From UBA4416 sp035439445 (GTDB lineage: Bacteria > Bacteroidota > Bacteroidia > B-17B0 > Aurantibacillaceae), in contig DAORKG010000018.1 of NCBI GenBank assembly GCA_035439445.1, positions 5,907 to 69,906 of the forward strand: DNA of 64,000 nucleotides, read 5' to 3'. Positions 43,376-53,149 of the stretch are shown piece after piece. The first letter of the stretch is position 1, and each line of letters begins with the position of its first letter. A program made the translations under genes and the position numbers. Below the pieces are notes generated by a model, which was not told where the DNA came from, did not search any database, and worked only from the letters and a program-made list of their open reading frames with translations.

Positions 43376-44026
43376 AGCGTTTTTAAGAAACCAATAAACA
43401 GCAACAACAAAAATACTGGGCCGGTTAAGCCTGGTGAGGCTGGCTCTGGACAAGCACCTGAGTTTAAGCGTCCTAAAGGATTAAAGGAAGGGTTTAAGCG
43501 TCCTGGAGTTAAGGAAGACCAGCACAGAATTAACGAGAACATTAGACATACACCTAAAGTTCGAGTGGTGGGTGATAACATTGAAGCAGGGGTTTACTCT
43601 ATTTCGGAGGCCTTGAAAATGGCTGAAGAGGCTGGAGTTGATTTAGTGGAAATTGCACCAAATGTTGATCCTCCTGTTTGTAAGTTGATTGATTATGGTA
43701 AGTTTTTATACGAACTAAAAAAGAAAGCAAAAGAAGTAAAAGCTAAAGCATCGAAGGTTGTAGTAAAAGATATTCGTTTTGGCCCTCACACAGATGAACA
43801 TGATTATCAATTCAAAAAAAATCATGCTCAAAAGTTTTTACAAGACGGTTTTAAAGTGAAAGCTTTTGTTTTCTTCAGAGGTCGTGAGATTGTATTTAAA
43901 GAGCAAGGTGAAATTTTATTATTGCGCTTCGCATCTGAGTTAGAAGAATGGGGTAAAGCAGAACAATTACCTGTGTTGGAAGGAAAGAAAATGCAAATGG
44001 TTATCGCACCTAAAAAAACGAAATAA
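43373..44026 (+). CDS. infC: Translation initiation factor IF-3 (ATT start)
   Basis: 217 aa. The IF3 core begins RINENIRHTPKVRVVGDN (about residue 54), upstream of the first GTG at 43565, so a GTG start would truncate the N-domain. The frame is open back to the ATT at 43373, placed 5 bases after GGAGG. DPPVCKLIDYGKFLYELKKKAKE links the two domains and VKDIRFGPHTDEHDYQFKK opens the C-domain. The N-terminus carries an extra Lys/Pro-rich stretch with two FKRP repeats. IF3 discriminates against AUU, so an AUU start allows feedback control, as in E. coli. Confidence 0.96.
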   Translation: MSVFKKPINSNNKNTGPVKPGEAGSGQAPEFKRPKGLKEGFKRPGVKEDQHRINENIRHTPKVRVVGDNIEAGVYSISEALKMAEEAGVDLVEIAPNVDPPVCKLIDYGKFLYELKKKAKEVKAKASKVVVKDIRFGPHTDEHDYQFKKNHAQKFLQDGFKVKAFVFFRGREIVFKEQGEILLLRFASELEEWGKAEQLPVLEGKKMQMVIAPKKTK

Positions 44027-44066
44027 TTTTTAAAGAGTACTAACAAATAAATAAAACAAAAACAAA

Positions 44067-44261
44067 ATGCCAAAAATGAAAACAAACTCTAGTGCAAAGA
44101 AGAGATTCTCTGTTACTGGGACCGGCAAAATCAAAAGAAAACATGCTTTCAAAAGTCATATCTTGACTAAGAAAACAACTAAAGGAAAACGTGCGTTAAC
44201 CAAATCAGGCTTAGTACATGAGCGTGATATGGATAATATCAAGTTTTTATTAGCAATGTAA
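44067..44261 (+). CDS. rpmI: 50S ribosomal protein L35
   Basis: 64 aa. KMKTNSSAKKRFSVTGTGKIKRKHAFKSH is the L35 hallmark. It lies in the standard infC-rpmI-rplT order, about 40 bases after infC. The 100-base gap to rplT may hold an L20-binding structure, which I could not confirm. Confidence 0.97.
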   Translation: MPKMKTNSSAKKRFSVTGTGKIKRKHAFKSHILTKKTTKGKRALTKSGLVHERDMDNIKFLLAM

Positions 44262-44361
44262 TCTTTTACATTACCCGGTACAACGGTTATTAAATTAACC
44301 AGAAACTACGTAAAAAAAGTGCTAAAAATTAGCCACGTAAAATCAAAAATTAAAAAAAGAA

Positions 44362-44706
44362 ATGCCACGTTCAGTCAATCATGTAGCTAGTAGAGCTCGC
44401 AGAAAAAAAATCCTTAATTTAACCAAAGGTTATTGGGGTGCAAGAGGTAATGTTTGGACTATTGCCAAAAATACCTTAGAAAAAGGTTTAACTTACGCGT
44501 ACCGCGATCGTAAAAACAAAAAACGTACTATGCGTTCTTTATGGATTCAACGTATCAATGCAGGTGTTCGTCAATACGGTATGAGTTATTCTGAATTTAT
44601 TGGAAAAGTAAATGCAAAAAACATCAACTTAAACCGTAAAGTTTTAGCTGATTTAGCAATGAATCATCCTGAAGCTTTTAAAGCTGTTGTAGATCAAGTA
44701 AAATAA
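44362..44706 (+). CDS. rplT: 50S ribosomal protein L20
   Basis: 114 aa. PRSVNHVASRARRKKILNLTKGYWGARGNVW and RDRKNKKRTMRSLWIQRINAGVRQYGMSYSEFI are standard L20 sequence. It binds 23S rRNA during early assembly and, in other bacteria, represses its own operon. A terminator follows. Confidence 0.98.
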   Translation: MPRSVNHVASRARRKKILNLTKGYWGARGNVWTIAKNTLEKGLTYAYRDRKNKKRTMRSLWIQRINAGVRQYGMSYSEFIGKVNAKNINLNRKVLADLAMNHPEAFKAVVDQVK

Positions 44707-44725
44707 TATATTTTATATTGAGTTG

Positions 44726-44757
44726 AAAGGCAATCCTTTAAGGGTTGCCTTTTTTAT
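44726..44757 (+). terminator. rplT operon terminator
   Basis: AAAGGCAA pairs with TTGCCTTT around an 11-base loop, followed by T6. Confidence 0.85.
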
Positions 44758-44841
44758 TTAATCAAAAATTAATATGTTAAAAATTTGATATTTAAAAAAT
44801 TTTGACTTAATTTGAACATAACCAACTAAACAATTTATATT

Positions 44842-45234
44842 ATGGGAAAATTAAAAGGAAAAGTTAAAACTACCGGTGATTCTGGTATGTTAAGTTACAA
44901 AAATGATGCAGGAGAGAAAATAGAAGTACAATACAGCCAACCATATTCTGCGGAAATTGGTTTAGCATTAAATACTCGTGTATCTTTTAATATAGTTGCA
45001 ACCGATAAAGGAAATGTGGCAGTTGCGGTTGCTCCTGTTTGTAAAGCAACTATTACAGATATTAGTTATGACACAGGTTCTGGAAGTTTAACTGAAACAG
45101 AATCTGGTATTAAGTATCCTTTTACTCAAAATTTTTTAAAGGAATCAGGCTTTGCTTTAGATCAAGTTGTTACTTATAATTTAATTACTACTAAAGACGG
45201 CACATTAAGAGCAGTTTGTTTAGAATTGGCTTAA
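44842..45234 (+). CDS. Unknown 130-aa protein with two OB-like repeats
   Basis: No signal peptide. Two related halves are visible: GKLKGKVKTTGDSGMLSYKNDAGEKIEV...VSFNIVATDKGNVAVAV (about 2-65) and KATITDISYDTGSGSLTETESGIKYPF...VTYNLITTKDGTLRAVCLE (about 69-129). Each looks like a short beta-barrel, faintly like a cold-shock domain (GKVK start, Gly/Ser turn), but RNP motifs are missing. A nucleic-acid-binding role is possible and unproven. Confidence 0.7.
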   Translation: MGKLKGKVKTTGDSGMLSYKNDAGEKIEVQYSQPYSAEIGLALNTRVSFNIVATDKGNVAVAVAPVCKATITDISYDTGSGSLTETESGIKYPFTQNFLKESGFALDQVVTYNLITTKDGTLRAVCLELA

Positions 45235-45250
45235 TTTTTTAATTATAATC

Positions 45251-45280
45251 AAAAGGCTGTTGCTTTGCGGCAGCCTTTTT
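45251..45280 (+). terminator. Terminator
   Basis: AAAAGGCTG pairs with CAGCCTTTTT around an 11-base loop, right after the preceding stop and just before the next gene. Confidence 0.8.
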
Positions 45281-45283
45281 TAT

Positions 45284-47362
45284 ATGACACGAAACACGAT
45301 ATCTAAATATTTAAAGTTAAAATCAGTTTGTATTTTAATCGTTCTATCTATTACGACGAGCTTATTAAATGCTCAGGTAGATAGTGTGAATCAACTTATT
45401 TCTAAAGAAACGGATATTCAGAAGAAAGTAGAAATTCTTCTTCAAACCTGTAAAACTTATTCTAATTCTGAGGTATCCTTAAATTTCTCAAAACAAGCTT
45501 ATTCATTAGCTTATCAAATCAATAATGGTAGACTGGTTGCAAAGTCAGCAGAGCAGTTGGCAATTTCTTATTTTGTAAACAAACAAACAGACTCCGTAAA
45601 GAAGTATTTAGGTATTTCGGAAAATTTGTATTTAAAAAATAACGATAAAATTGGGTTGTACTATATACTTTTTTATCAATCTAAGTTTTTTTTAAATGAA
45701 GGAGATACTAAAAAAGCATTTGAAATAAATAAGCAATTAATAGCTATTGCAGAAAGTCTAAATGACAATGAAAAATTGGCGAATGCATACGGTAGAATGG
45801 GGGCACTTTTTGTAAGGATTAATGATTACGACAAAGCTATTTCCTACTATGAAAAGTCACTTAAAATATTTAAACAACTAAATGATTATCTTGGTATCGA
45901 AAGAACATACAAACAAATAGGAGACTCATATTACTATAAATCATTTTATGATTTAGCTATAGAATGTTACGAGAGAGGATTGGAGGTGAATAAAAAAACG
46001 AATAATGAAGAGTTAAAAAGTAACATATTGGTTAGTATAGGAAATGTATATTATGAGTTAGATAATAATGAAAAGGCATTATATTTCTATACAGAAGCTT
46101 CAAAATTAAATACAAAGGACAATCTAGTTATTAAAAACAATATAGCATCTGTGTTAATGAACATGAATAGATACAAAGATGCTAAACCCTATTTGTTAGA
46201 ATATTACTACACAACTACAGATATTGGAGATAAGGCAATAGGCGCATTTAACTTGTCTCAAACCTATGAGCAATTAGGGGATTATAATAGCGCCATGGAT
46301 TTCATGGATATTTATGTAAGAATAAACGATTCTTTAAATGATGTTAAGTACAAAAGTAACCTTTCTGAAATTGAAGCAAAATACAGAAATGAAAAACAGG
46401 AGGAACAAAACATTTTATTGAATGAACGTTTGAAAAATAAATCATTACAAATTTATTTTGCATTAGCAGCCATTTTGTTACTTGTAGGTCTAGCATTTTT
46501 TATTTTTAGAGGTCTACGCCAGAAAAACAAAGCGAATTTAGCATTGGCAGAAAAAAATAAAATCATTGAAGAGAAAAGTTTGATTGTTGAAGAACAACAC
46601 AAAGATATCACGGATAGTATTAAATATGCTCAGCGAATCCAACAGGCTATCCTTCCTCCGGATAAGTTATGGAATAGTATTTTACCTCAATCATTTGTTT
46701 TTTATCAGCCCAAGGATATTTTAAGTGGGGATTTTTACTGGATTGAAGAAACATCCGAACACATTTTTATAGCTGCTGCTGATTGCACAGGTCACGGTGT
46801 TCCTGGAGCTTTAATGAGTATTGTAAATTATAACTTATTAAACAGAGCTGTTTTAGAACATGGATTAACAGATGCCGGTGCTATTTTGGATTCTGTAAAT
46901 AAGTATCTGACACTTTCATTACACCAAACTTTTCAAGAATCGGCAGTAAGGGATGGAATGGATGTTTCTTTGTGTGTGATAGAAAAATCAACCAAAAAAA
47001 TGAATTTTGCGGGTGCATTTAATTCTATTTATCTCATCAGAAACAATGAGGTAAAAGAATTTATTCCTGATAAACAACCTGTGGGAGCATTTATAGAGGA
47101 TAATATTAAACCCTTTAAAAATCAGTTCTTTCAGTTACAAGAAAATGATGTAGTTTATATGTTTACAGATGGATACGCCGATCAGTTCGGTGGGCCAAAA
47201 GGTAAAAAATATAAATACAAACAACTTCAGCAATTATTAATTGATTGTCATACGAAACCATTTGATGAACAAAAAACAATTGTGAAAAAATCTATAAATG
47301 ATTGGAAAGGTAACTTAGAACAAGTGGATGATATTTTGCTATTGGGATTTAAGGTTGTTTAA
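45284..47362 (+). CDS. TPR-containing SpoIIE-type PP2C phosphatase
   Basis: About 692 aa from ATG 45284; the longer frame begins inside the upstream terminator. After a signal-like segment, about seven tetratricopeptide-type repeats run to about residue 370 (for example AISYYEKSLKIFKQL). A membrane helix (LQIYFALAAILLLVGLAFFIFRG, about 385-407), a coiled coil (AEKNKIIEEKSLIVEEQ) and a SpoIIE domain follow (YAQRIQQAILPPDKLW; DFYWIEETSE; DCTGHGVPGALMSIV; DGYADQFGG), with the metal-binding aspartates. It probably dephosphorylates an anti-sigma antagonist or a SiaC-like protein; one such protein is at 61111. Confidence 0.88.
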   Translation: MTRNTISKYLKLKSVCILIVLSITTSLLNAQVDSVNQLISKETDIQKKVEILLQTCKTYSNSEVSLNFSKQAYSLAYQINNGRLVAKSAEQLAISYFVNKQTDSVKKYLGISENLYLKNNDKIGLYYILFYQSKFFLNEGDTKKAFEINKQLIAIAESLNDNEKLANAYGRMGALFVRINDYDKAISYYEKSLKIFKQLNDYLGIERTYKQIGDSYYYKSFYDLAIECYERGLEVNKKTNNEELKSNILVSIGNVYYELDNNEKALYFYTEASKLNTKDNLVIKNNIASVLMNMNRYKDAKPYLLEYYYTTTDIGDKAIGAFNLSQTYEQLGDYNSAMDFMDIYVRINDSLNDVKYKSNLSEIEAKYRNEKQEEQNILLNERLKNKSLQIYFALAAILLLVGLAFFIFRGLRQKNKANLALAEKNKIIEEKSLIVEEQHKDITDSIKYAQRIQQAILPPDKLWNSILPQSFVFYQPKDILSGDFYWIEETSEHIFIAAADCTGHGVPGALMSIVNYNLLNRAVLEHGLTDAGAILDSVNKYLTLSLHQTFQESAVRDGMDVSLCVIEKSTKKMNFAGAFNSIYLIRNNEVKEFIPDKQPVGAFIEDNIKPFKNQFFQLQENDVVYMFTDGYADQFGGPKGKKYKYKQLQQLLIDCHTKPFDEQKTIVKKSINDWKGNLEQVDDILLLGFKVV

Positions 47363-48138
47363 TCTAAAATACCCAATATCATTAATAAAGCAATCGCTAC
47401 CATAAAAATCGTAACAAACCATTTTAAAAATCCTAAAGTAGTTTTCTTTAATAATTTATTTCCAATATATGCTCCTAAAAATGCAGCACTAACTGCAGTT
47501 AACAATACGGAGGAATTATTTTTAATTGTTGTAAAATCAAATGTAAGGGCATAAATACTCATTCTGCCAATATCTACAATGCATGCTATTGCGGTTCCGG
47601 TAGCAACAAACATTTCTTTATTTAAATCAAGTCTCACTAAGAAGGCACTTCTTAAAGCCCCTTGGTGCCCACTTAAACCACCAAAAAAACCGCTTAGTAA
47701 GCCTCCGATGGTTAACTTGTTTTTATCAAAACTTAAGTTTTTGAAATAGGGAATGATTTCAAAAAGCGAAAAGAAAATAATTAGTAAGCCGATAAGCACA
47801 TTAAAAAAGGTGATTGAAAATAAATGGCCATTTAGCTCATAGGTTTGTATCGTGATACTATGACTGGAAATTGCTTTTAAGAAATAAGCACCAATTAATG
47901 CTGCTAATAGAGATGGGATCCCAAATTTTAAAACAACAGACCAATTAATGTTTTTATAGACTAAACTTATCTTAAATACATTATTTAAAAAATGGACAAT
48001 AGCAGTTAATCCAACCGCAATAGGGGCTTCGTAGTACATTGTAAATACCGGTAATAAAATTGTGCCAAGTCCAAAGCCCGAGAAAAAAGTTAATATAGAG
48101 GCAATTAAAGCGGTAATTGGAATTATAAAAAACGACAT
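47359..48138 (-). CDS. TSUP family transporter (TauE/SafE-like)
   Basis: 259 aa with about eight membrane helices. It has a typical duplicated TauE/SafE arrangement: SFFIIPITALIASILTFFSGFGLGTILLPVF in the first half and KLTIGGLLSGFFGGLSGHQGALRSAF (about 141-166) in the second. Relatives export sulfite, sulfoacetate or other organic anions. The direction and substrate cannot be read. Its start overlaps the stop of the next gene by one base. Confidence 0.88.
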   Translation of the reverse strand: MSFFIIPITALIASILTFFSGFGLGTILLPVFTMYYEAPIAVGLTAIVHFLNNVFKISLVYKNINWSVVLKFGIPSLLAALIGAYFLKAISSHSITIQTYELNGHLFSITFFNVLIGLLIIFFSLFEIIPYFKNLSFDKNKLTIGGLLSGFFGGLSGHQGALRSAFLVRLDLNKEMFVATGTAIACIVDIGRMSIYALTFDFTTIKNNSSVLLTAVSAAFLGAYIGNKLLKKTTLGFLKWFVTIFMVAIALLMILGILD

Positions 48139-48980
48139 TAGCTGTGGTATTTAATTAATCCATCTATTGGCGATTTAATAATATTACCTATAGTAAAACC
48201 TTTTTCTTTAGCTGCATCAGCTAGTAAATCTTTATAATAATAACCAATTGAACCAACAGAATTAACAGGTAAGTTCTTGGCATTTGTATATTTAGATACC
48301 TGAGCATCAAAGAAATCAAGAAAACAGTTTTTTATTAATTCCTTAATGTAGCTGTCATTACTGAATTCGGATAAAAACTTCATTATACTTGCCAAGTATC
48401 TGCTAGGCATTGGTTTTTTATAAACGTTTTCAAGTATAATTTCTCGGTGATACCCAGCATTTTCAAAGGCTGTTACCAAGTGCATTGGTAGTTTTTCGTC
48501 AAAATAACGTTGAATAAATGTTCTTCCAATTGTTGCACCACTACCATGATCTCCAAATAAATAACCAACTGAAGGTACATTTTCAGTAACTTCTGTTCCG
48601 TCATATAAACAACTATTACTCCCTGTTCCTAAGATACAGGCAATTCCTTTCTCCTTTCCGCAAAGTGCTCTTGCTGCAGCTAATAGGTCATGATTTACTT
48701 CGGAGTGAATATTACCAAACGCCAGATACAATCCTTGTTTTACAACTTGAACCTTTTCGGGAGTAGAACATCCTGCACCATAATAAGCAATGTGTTTAAT
48801 AGAGTGTAATTGGTCATGAAGAACAGGGATCAGTTTGTTTTTAATTTCAGTATAGATGTCCTCACTACTTTGAAAATAGGGGTTAAACCCAATTGTCTGA
48901 AATTGAAGAATAATATTATTATTGTCTAACAATACCCAATCAGTTTTTGTTGACCCGCTATCTGCTATTAAAATGGACAT
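48138..48980 (-). CDS. BadF/BadG/BcrA/BcrD ATPase family kinase (N-acetylglucosamine kinase-like)
   Basis: 280 aa ASKHA-fold protein. The phosphate 1 loop is IADSGSTKTDWVLLD (about 4-18), phosphate 2 GIACILGTGSNSCLYDG (about 112-128), and GYLFGDHGSGATIGR follows (about 139-153). This matches bacterial GlcNAc kinases, which feed amino sugars from peptidoglycan or chitin into the cell. It is translationally coupled to the TSUP gene. Confidence 0.87.
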   Translation of the reverse strand: MSILIADSGSTKTDWVLLDNNNIILQFQTIGFNPYFQSSEDIYTEIKNKLIPVLHDQLHSIKHIAYYGAGCSTPEKVQVVKQGLYLAFGNIHSEVNHDLLAAARALCGKEKGIACILGTGSNSCLYDGTEVTENVPSVGYLFGDHGSGATIGRTFIQRYFDEKLPMHLVTAFENAGYHREIILENVYKKPMPSRYLASIMKFLSEFSNDSYIKELIKNCFLDFFDAQVSKYTNAKNLPVNSVGSIGYYYKDLLADAAKEKGFTIGNIIKSPIDGLIKYHS

Positions 48981-49150
48981 ATATTACAGTTTTTAGTTTC
49001 ATCAATTGCTAATGATGATGTTCAAGTTTACAATTTTTTTCCTTTGAAATAAAGAAATAGGTTTCTTTTTTATTAAGCATCAAATGCTGATAACCGAACT
49101 AAAACGCTAATAAAAATATATCATTTTAACAGGAAAAACGCCTTTTTTAT

Positions 49151-49158
49151 TATCTTTA
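49151..49158 (+). promoter_or_regulatory. Predicted -7 box
   Basis: TATCTTTA, one mismatch from TAnnTTTG, 6 bases before ATG 49165; the leader would be nearly absent. Confidence 0.4.
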
Positions 49159-49164
49159 AACCCT

Positions 49165-52100
49165 ATGTTTAACCTTTCATATTTGATATATTCTTTTTTT
49201 CAGAAACGAAAAGTGCTTTTTGTTGTTCTGATAATTTTAGCATGTGGCACTTTAGGTTTCTTTGCTTCAAAAATTAAGTTAGAAGAAGATATTACAAGAT
49301 TTGTTCCTTCTGATAAAAACTCCCAATCCGTAAATTCTATTTTAGAAAATTTAAAATCAAAAGATAAGTTAATTGTTCATGCTTCAACTGAGAATGCGGA
49401 GAATATAGATTTGCTGATTGAAAAAACAGATTCAGCTTATAGTCATGTTTTGCATAAAATTGATTCAAGTGACTATTCGGATATTACATATACTTTATCG
49501 GATGATAGAATGCAGCAAGTATATGATGTTTTCTATCGCAATTTACCATTGTTTTTAGAAGAAAAAGATTACACTAAAATTTCAAATCTTATTATTAATG
49601 ATAGTATTACGTCAACTATTGAAAGAGATTATACAACATTATTATCTCCATCAGGTGTTGTGCTTGGGAAATATATACAACGAGATCCCTTAAATTTTAC
49701 ACCAATCGCACTTAAAAAACTTCAAAACATACAGTTGGATGAAAATTTTGAAACATACAACAGTCATATTGTAACTAAAGATCATAAACATGTTCTCATG
49801 TTTATTACCCCATCTCATTTACCAAATGACACTAAGGGAAATAAACATTTAATAGAAGTTGTAGATAGCGCTTGTCATAAATTTACAACTAATAATGTCT
49901 TAATTGAATCGTTTGGGGCTTGTATTGTTTCGGCCGGAAATGCCAACCAGTTAAGAAAAGATAGCATCTATACATCAAGTATTGCGGTTATTGTTATTGC
50001 TTTATTACTTGGGATCTATTTTAGAAATCCATTGGTTACAATATTTATTTTGTTTCCGGTAGGTTTTGGAATGGTTTTTTCTTTGAGTTTCCTGTTCTTA
50101 TTTAAAGGAGTGGTTTCTGCAATAGCCATAGGTGCAGGAGCAGTGGTTTTAGGTATTGCCATTAACTATTCATTACATTTTTTTACACATTATAAACATA
50201 CCAGAGATGTAAAAACTGTATTGCAGGATCTAACATTTCCAATGTTAATTGGTTGCACAACAACTGTTGGTGCTTTTTTAAGTTTATTATTTGCAAAATC
50301 AGAGGCACTACATGATTTTGGTTTATTTGCAGCCTTTTCTTTAATTGGAGCGATGTTGTTCTCAATATTTGTGCTCCCTCAATTATTGAAATTTAGTTTT
50401 AGAAAAGAAAAAGTTGTTTCTGAAGATGAACAATCTACACATCATTCTTTTATTGATAAGTTTACTGCTTATCGTTTTGATAAAAATAAAGTCATTGTTA
50501 TTTCAGCATTTTTATTGACTTTACTATTTACTTTTTTTGCAGGTGATGTTAAGTTTGAAAGCGACATGAATAAAATGAGTTTCATGACCAAGGAAACTCG
50601 TGATGCTGAAAAACATCTAGATGAAGTCAATAATTTTGCAGCCCGTTCAGTATATATATTTAGTAATGGAAAGGATTTAAACGAGGCTTTAGATAATAAT
50701 ACGATTGTTTCCGAAAAATTAGAAGCTTTAAAACAGCAAGGGATAATAAAAAAATACTCTTCGGTTAATGCTTTGTTTATGTCTGATAAAGAACAACAGG
50801 CTAGGATTAACAGATGGAATAATTTTTTTACTCAACCTAAAAAAGATAGTATAAAAAAACTATTAATAGCAGAAGGAGCAAAATATAAATTCAAGGAATC
50901 AGCCTTTCAATCGTTTTATGATTTATTAGATAAACGTCCCGAAGGACTTTCTCAATCAGATTCTGATTCTTTAAATAAATATTTGTTTAAAGAATGGATA
51001 GGAAAAGTAGATGGAAAACCATCTATTATTAATCATGTAAAAGTAGATGCTGAAAATAGAGAGAAAATTTATCAAGCCTTCGAATCAGAACCAAATATTG
51101 TAGTGTTTGATAAACAAAATTTAACAAGCAAGTTTGTTGATATTATAAGTTCTGATTTTAATACAATTCTATTGTTAACTTCCATTTTGGTGTTTGGTTT
51201 CATGCTCTTAAATCATGGACGCGTTGAATTGGCAGTCATTAACTTCTTACCAATGCTTATTTCATGGTTATGGATTTTAGGAATTATGGCACTGTTTGGT
51301 ATTAAGTTTAACATCATTAACATTATCATTTCAACTTTCATTTTTGGTTTAGGAGATGATTATAGTATTTTTATTATGGATGGTTTACTGAACGAATATA
51401 AGTTCGGTAAAAAGAATTTGGATTCTTTTAAATCATCTATTTTGTTATCAGCCCTGATTACAATTATAGGAATAGGAGTAATGGTATTTGCTAAACATCC
51501 GGCCTTGCAATCCATTGCTTTAATTACGTTGATAGGAATGGTTTGTGTAGTGTTTATTTCATTTATTGTTCAGCCACTGCTATTTAACTGGATGATTTTA
51601 AACAGAAGGAAAAGGGGATTATTACCATATTCGGCTAAATATATCTTCATTACTATTGTTGGATTTGCAGGATTTTTAGTTGGCTCATTATTAATTACAT
51701 TATGTGGTTTAATTTTATTTACTGTTTTCCCTGCTAAAACTGCTACTCGCAAGTTGATATTTCATTATATCATCATGTATACGTTCCGTTTTATATTAGC
51801 GTGTTTCTTTAATGTCAAGAAAACCATTATCAATCCTCATAACGAAACATTTCAAAAACCTGCCATTATCGTATCAAATCACCAGTCGCATATTGATTTA
51901 GCTTTAACTTTGCAGTTATATCCAAAAATTGTTGTTTTTACAAACGATTGGGTTTATAATTCGCCTTTCTATGGCTGGATTGTGAAGAAGGCGGATTATT
52001 ATAGAGCGTCTGATGGTTATGAAAATTGTATTCCTTCATTAACCGAGTTAGTTAAACAAGGATATTCAATTTTAATTTTCCCTGAAGGAACCCGTAGTGT

Positions 52101-53025
52101 AACCGGTGACATTTTACGTTTTCATAAAGGAGCTTTCTTATTAGCAGAACAAATGCAATTAGATATTATTCCTTTGTTATTGCATGGAGCCGGAGATACC
52201 GTTACAAAAGGTGATTTTCACTTTAAAGATGGTTCATTAGCGGTTAAAATATTAGAAAGAATTAAACCAACAGACACTTCTTTTGGAGCAACTTATCAGG
52301 AACGTTCTAAGTCTGTTTGTAAATTAATGCGTCAGGAGTATCAATTGTTAAGAGATGAGAGAGAATCCGTAAAATATTTTAGATCTCGTTTAATTCGTAA
52401 TTACATTTTTAAAGGCCCTGTATTAGAATGGTATTGCCGAATTAAAACAGGTTTAGAAAACAATTATCAGCTATTTGAAAGTTTAATGCCTAAAACAGGT
52501 AAAATTGTGGATGTTGGTTGTGGCTATGGATTTTTACCTTACATGTTAATGTATAAAGGCCGACAACGAGAAATTTTAGGAGTTGATTATGATGATGAAA
52601 AAATTGCTGTAGCTGATAATTGTGCTGATAAATCAGATAAATTATCTTTTGCAGTAGGAGATGTAACGGTGTATGATTTTCCTCAAGCTGATGGATTTAT
52701 TATTAGCGATGTGTTACATTATTTAAAAGAAGATCAACAAATTCAGGTAATTGATAATTGTGTTTCTAAACTAAATAAAGGAGGAGTTTTGGTTATTAGA
52801 GATGCCGATAAGGATATTGAAACACGCCAAAAAGGAACTTGGTATACGGAGTTTATGAGCACAAAAGTATTTGGTTTTAATAAAACTAAAACGGATGGAT
52901 TACATTTTGTGAGCGGAACTTTAATAAAAGATACGATTGCTAAATATCCTCATTTATCTTTAGAAGTTTTAGATACTACTAAACTTACATCTAACATCAT
53001 TTATGTTGCTAAACATTTTGGTTAG
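49165..53025 (+). CDS. Trifunctional MMPL exporter / lysophospholipid acyltransferase / SAM methyltransferase
   Basis: 1286 aa. Residues 1 to about 860 form an RND-like MMPL exporter with two sets of membrane helices (KRKVLFVVLIILACGTLGFFA at the start; VVSAIAIGAGAVVLGIAINYSLHFF; FIFGLGDDYSIFIMDG, about 727-742). Then a PlsC acyltransferase has VSNHQSHID (about 904-912) and IFPEGTRSVTG (about 971-981). The last 180 residues are a SAM methyltransferase with IVDVGCGYGFLPYML (about 1113-1127) and VGDVTVYDFPQADGFIISDVLHYL. Similar fusions occur in Bacteroidota flexirubin/aryl-polyene lipid clusters; no such cluster is in this window. Confidence 0.93.
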   Translation: MFNLSYLIYSFFQKRKVLFVVLIILACGTLGFFASKIKLEEDITRFVPSDKNSQSVNSILENLKSKDKLIVHASTENAENIDLLIEKTDSAYSHVLHKIDSSDYSDITYTLSDDRMQQVYDVFYRNLPLFLEEKDYTKISNLIINDSITSTIERDYTTLLSPSGVVLGKYIQRDPLNFTPIALKKLQNIQLDENFETYNSHIVTKDHKHVLMFITPSHLPNDTKGNKHLIEVVDSACHKFTTNNVLIESFGACIVSAGNANQLRKDSIYTSSIAVIVIALLLGIYFRNPLVTIFILFPVGFGMVFSLSFLFLFKGVVSAIAIGAGAVVLGIAINYSLHFFTHYKHTRDVKTVLQDLTFPMLIGCTTTVGAFLSLLFAKSEALHDFGLFAAFSLIGAMLFSIFVLPQLLKFSFRKEKVVSEDEQSTHHSFIDKFTAYRFDKNKVIVISAFLLTLLFTFFAGDVKFESDMNKMSFMTKETRDAEKHLDEVNNFAARSVYIFSNGKDLNEALDNNTIVSEKLEALKQQGIIKKYSSVNALFMSDKEQQARINRWNNFFTQPKKDSIKKLLIAEGAKYKFKESAFQSFYDLLDKRPEGLSQSDSDSLNKYLFKEWIGKVDGKPSIINHVKVDAENREKIYQAFESEPNIVVFDKQNLTSKFVDIISSDFNTILLLTSILVFGFMLLNHGRVELAVINFLPMLISWLWILGIMALFGIKFNIINIIISTFIFGLGDDYSIFIMDGLLNEYKFGKKNLDSFKSSILLSALITIIGIGVMVFAKHPALQSIALITLIGMVCVVFISFIVQPLLFNWMILNRRKRGLLPYSAKYIFITIVGFAGFLVGSLLITLCGLILFTVFPAKTATRKLIFHYIIMYTFRFILACFFNVKKTIINPHNETFQKPAIIVSNHQSHIDLALTLQLYPKIVVFTNDWVYNSPFYGWIVKKADYYRASDGYENCIPSLTELVKQGYSILIFPEGTRSVTGDILRFHKGAFLLAEQMQLDIIPLLLHGAGDTVTKGDFHFKDGSLAVKILERIKPTDTSFGATYQERSKSVCKLMRQEYQLLRDERESVKYFRSRLIRNYIFKGPVLEWYCRIKTGLENNYQLFESLMPKTGKIVDVGCGYGFLPYMLMYKGRQREILGVDYDDEKIAVADNCADKSDKLSFAVGDVTVYDFPQADGFIISDVLHYLKEDQQIQVIDNCVSKLNKGGVLVIRDADKDIETRQKGTWYTEFMSTKVFGFNKTKTDGLHFVSGTLIKDTIAKYPHLSLEVLDTTKLTSNIIYVAKHFG

Positions 53026-53149
53026 TTATAGGCTATTATTGAGCAACTTATTTTGAATAAATATGAGGTACTTTTTTCTTTAAATTTCTTAAACCATTAT
53101 ATATTTACTTTGTATCTTGTATATACATTATTTACTTAAAACGTAATCT

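Noticed and set aside
43105..43581. 158-aa leftward frame across the thrS/infC junction
   Set aside because: Overlaps two ribosome-related genes with clear start and stop; the translation is a shadow.
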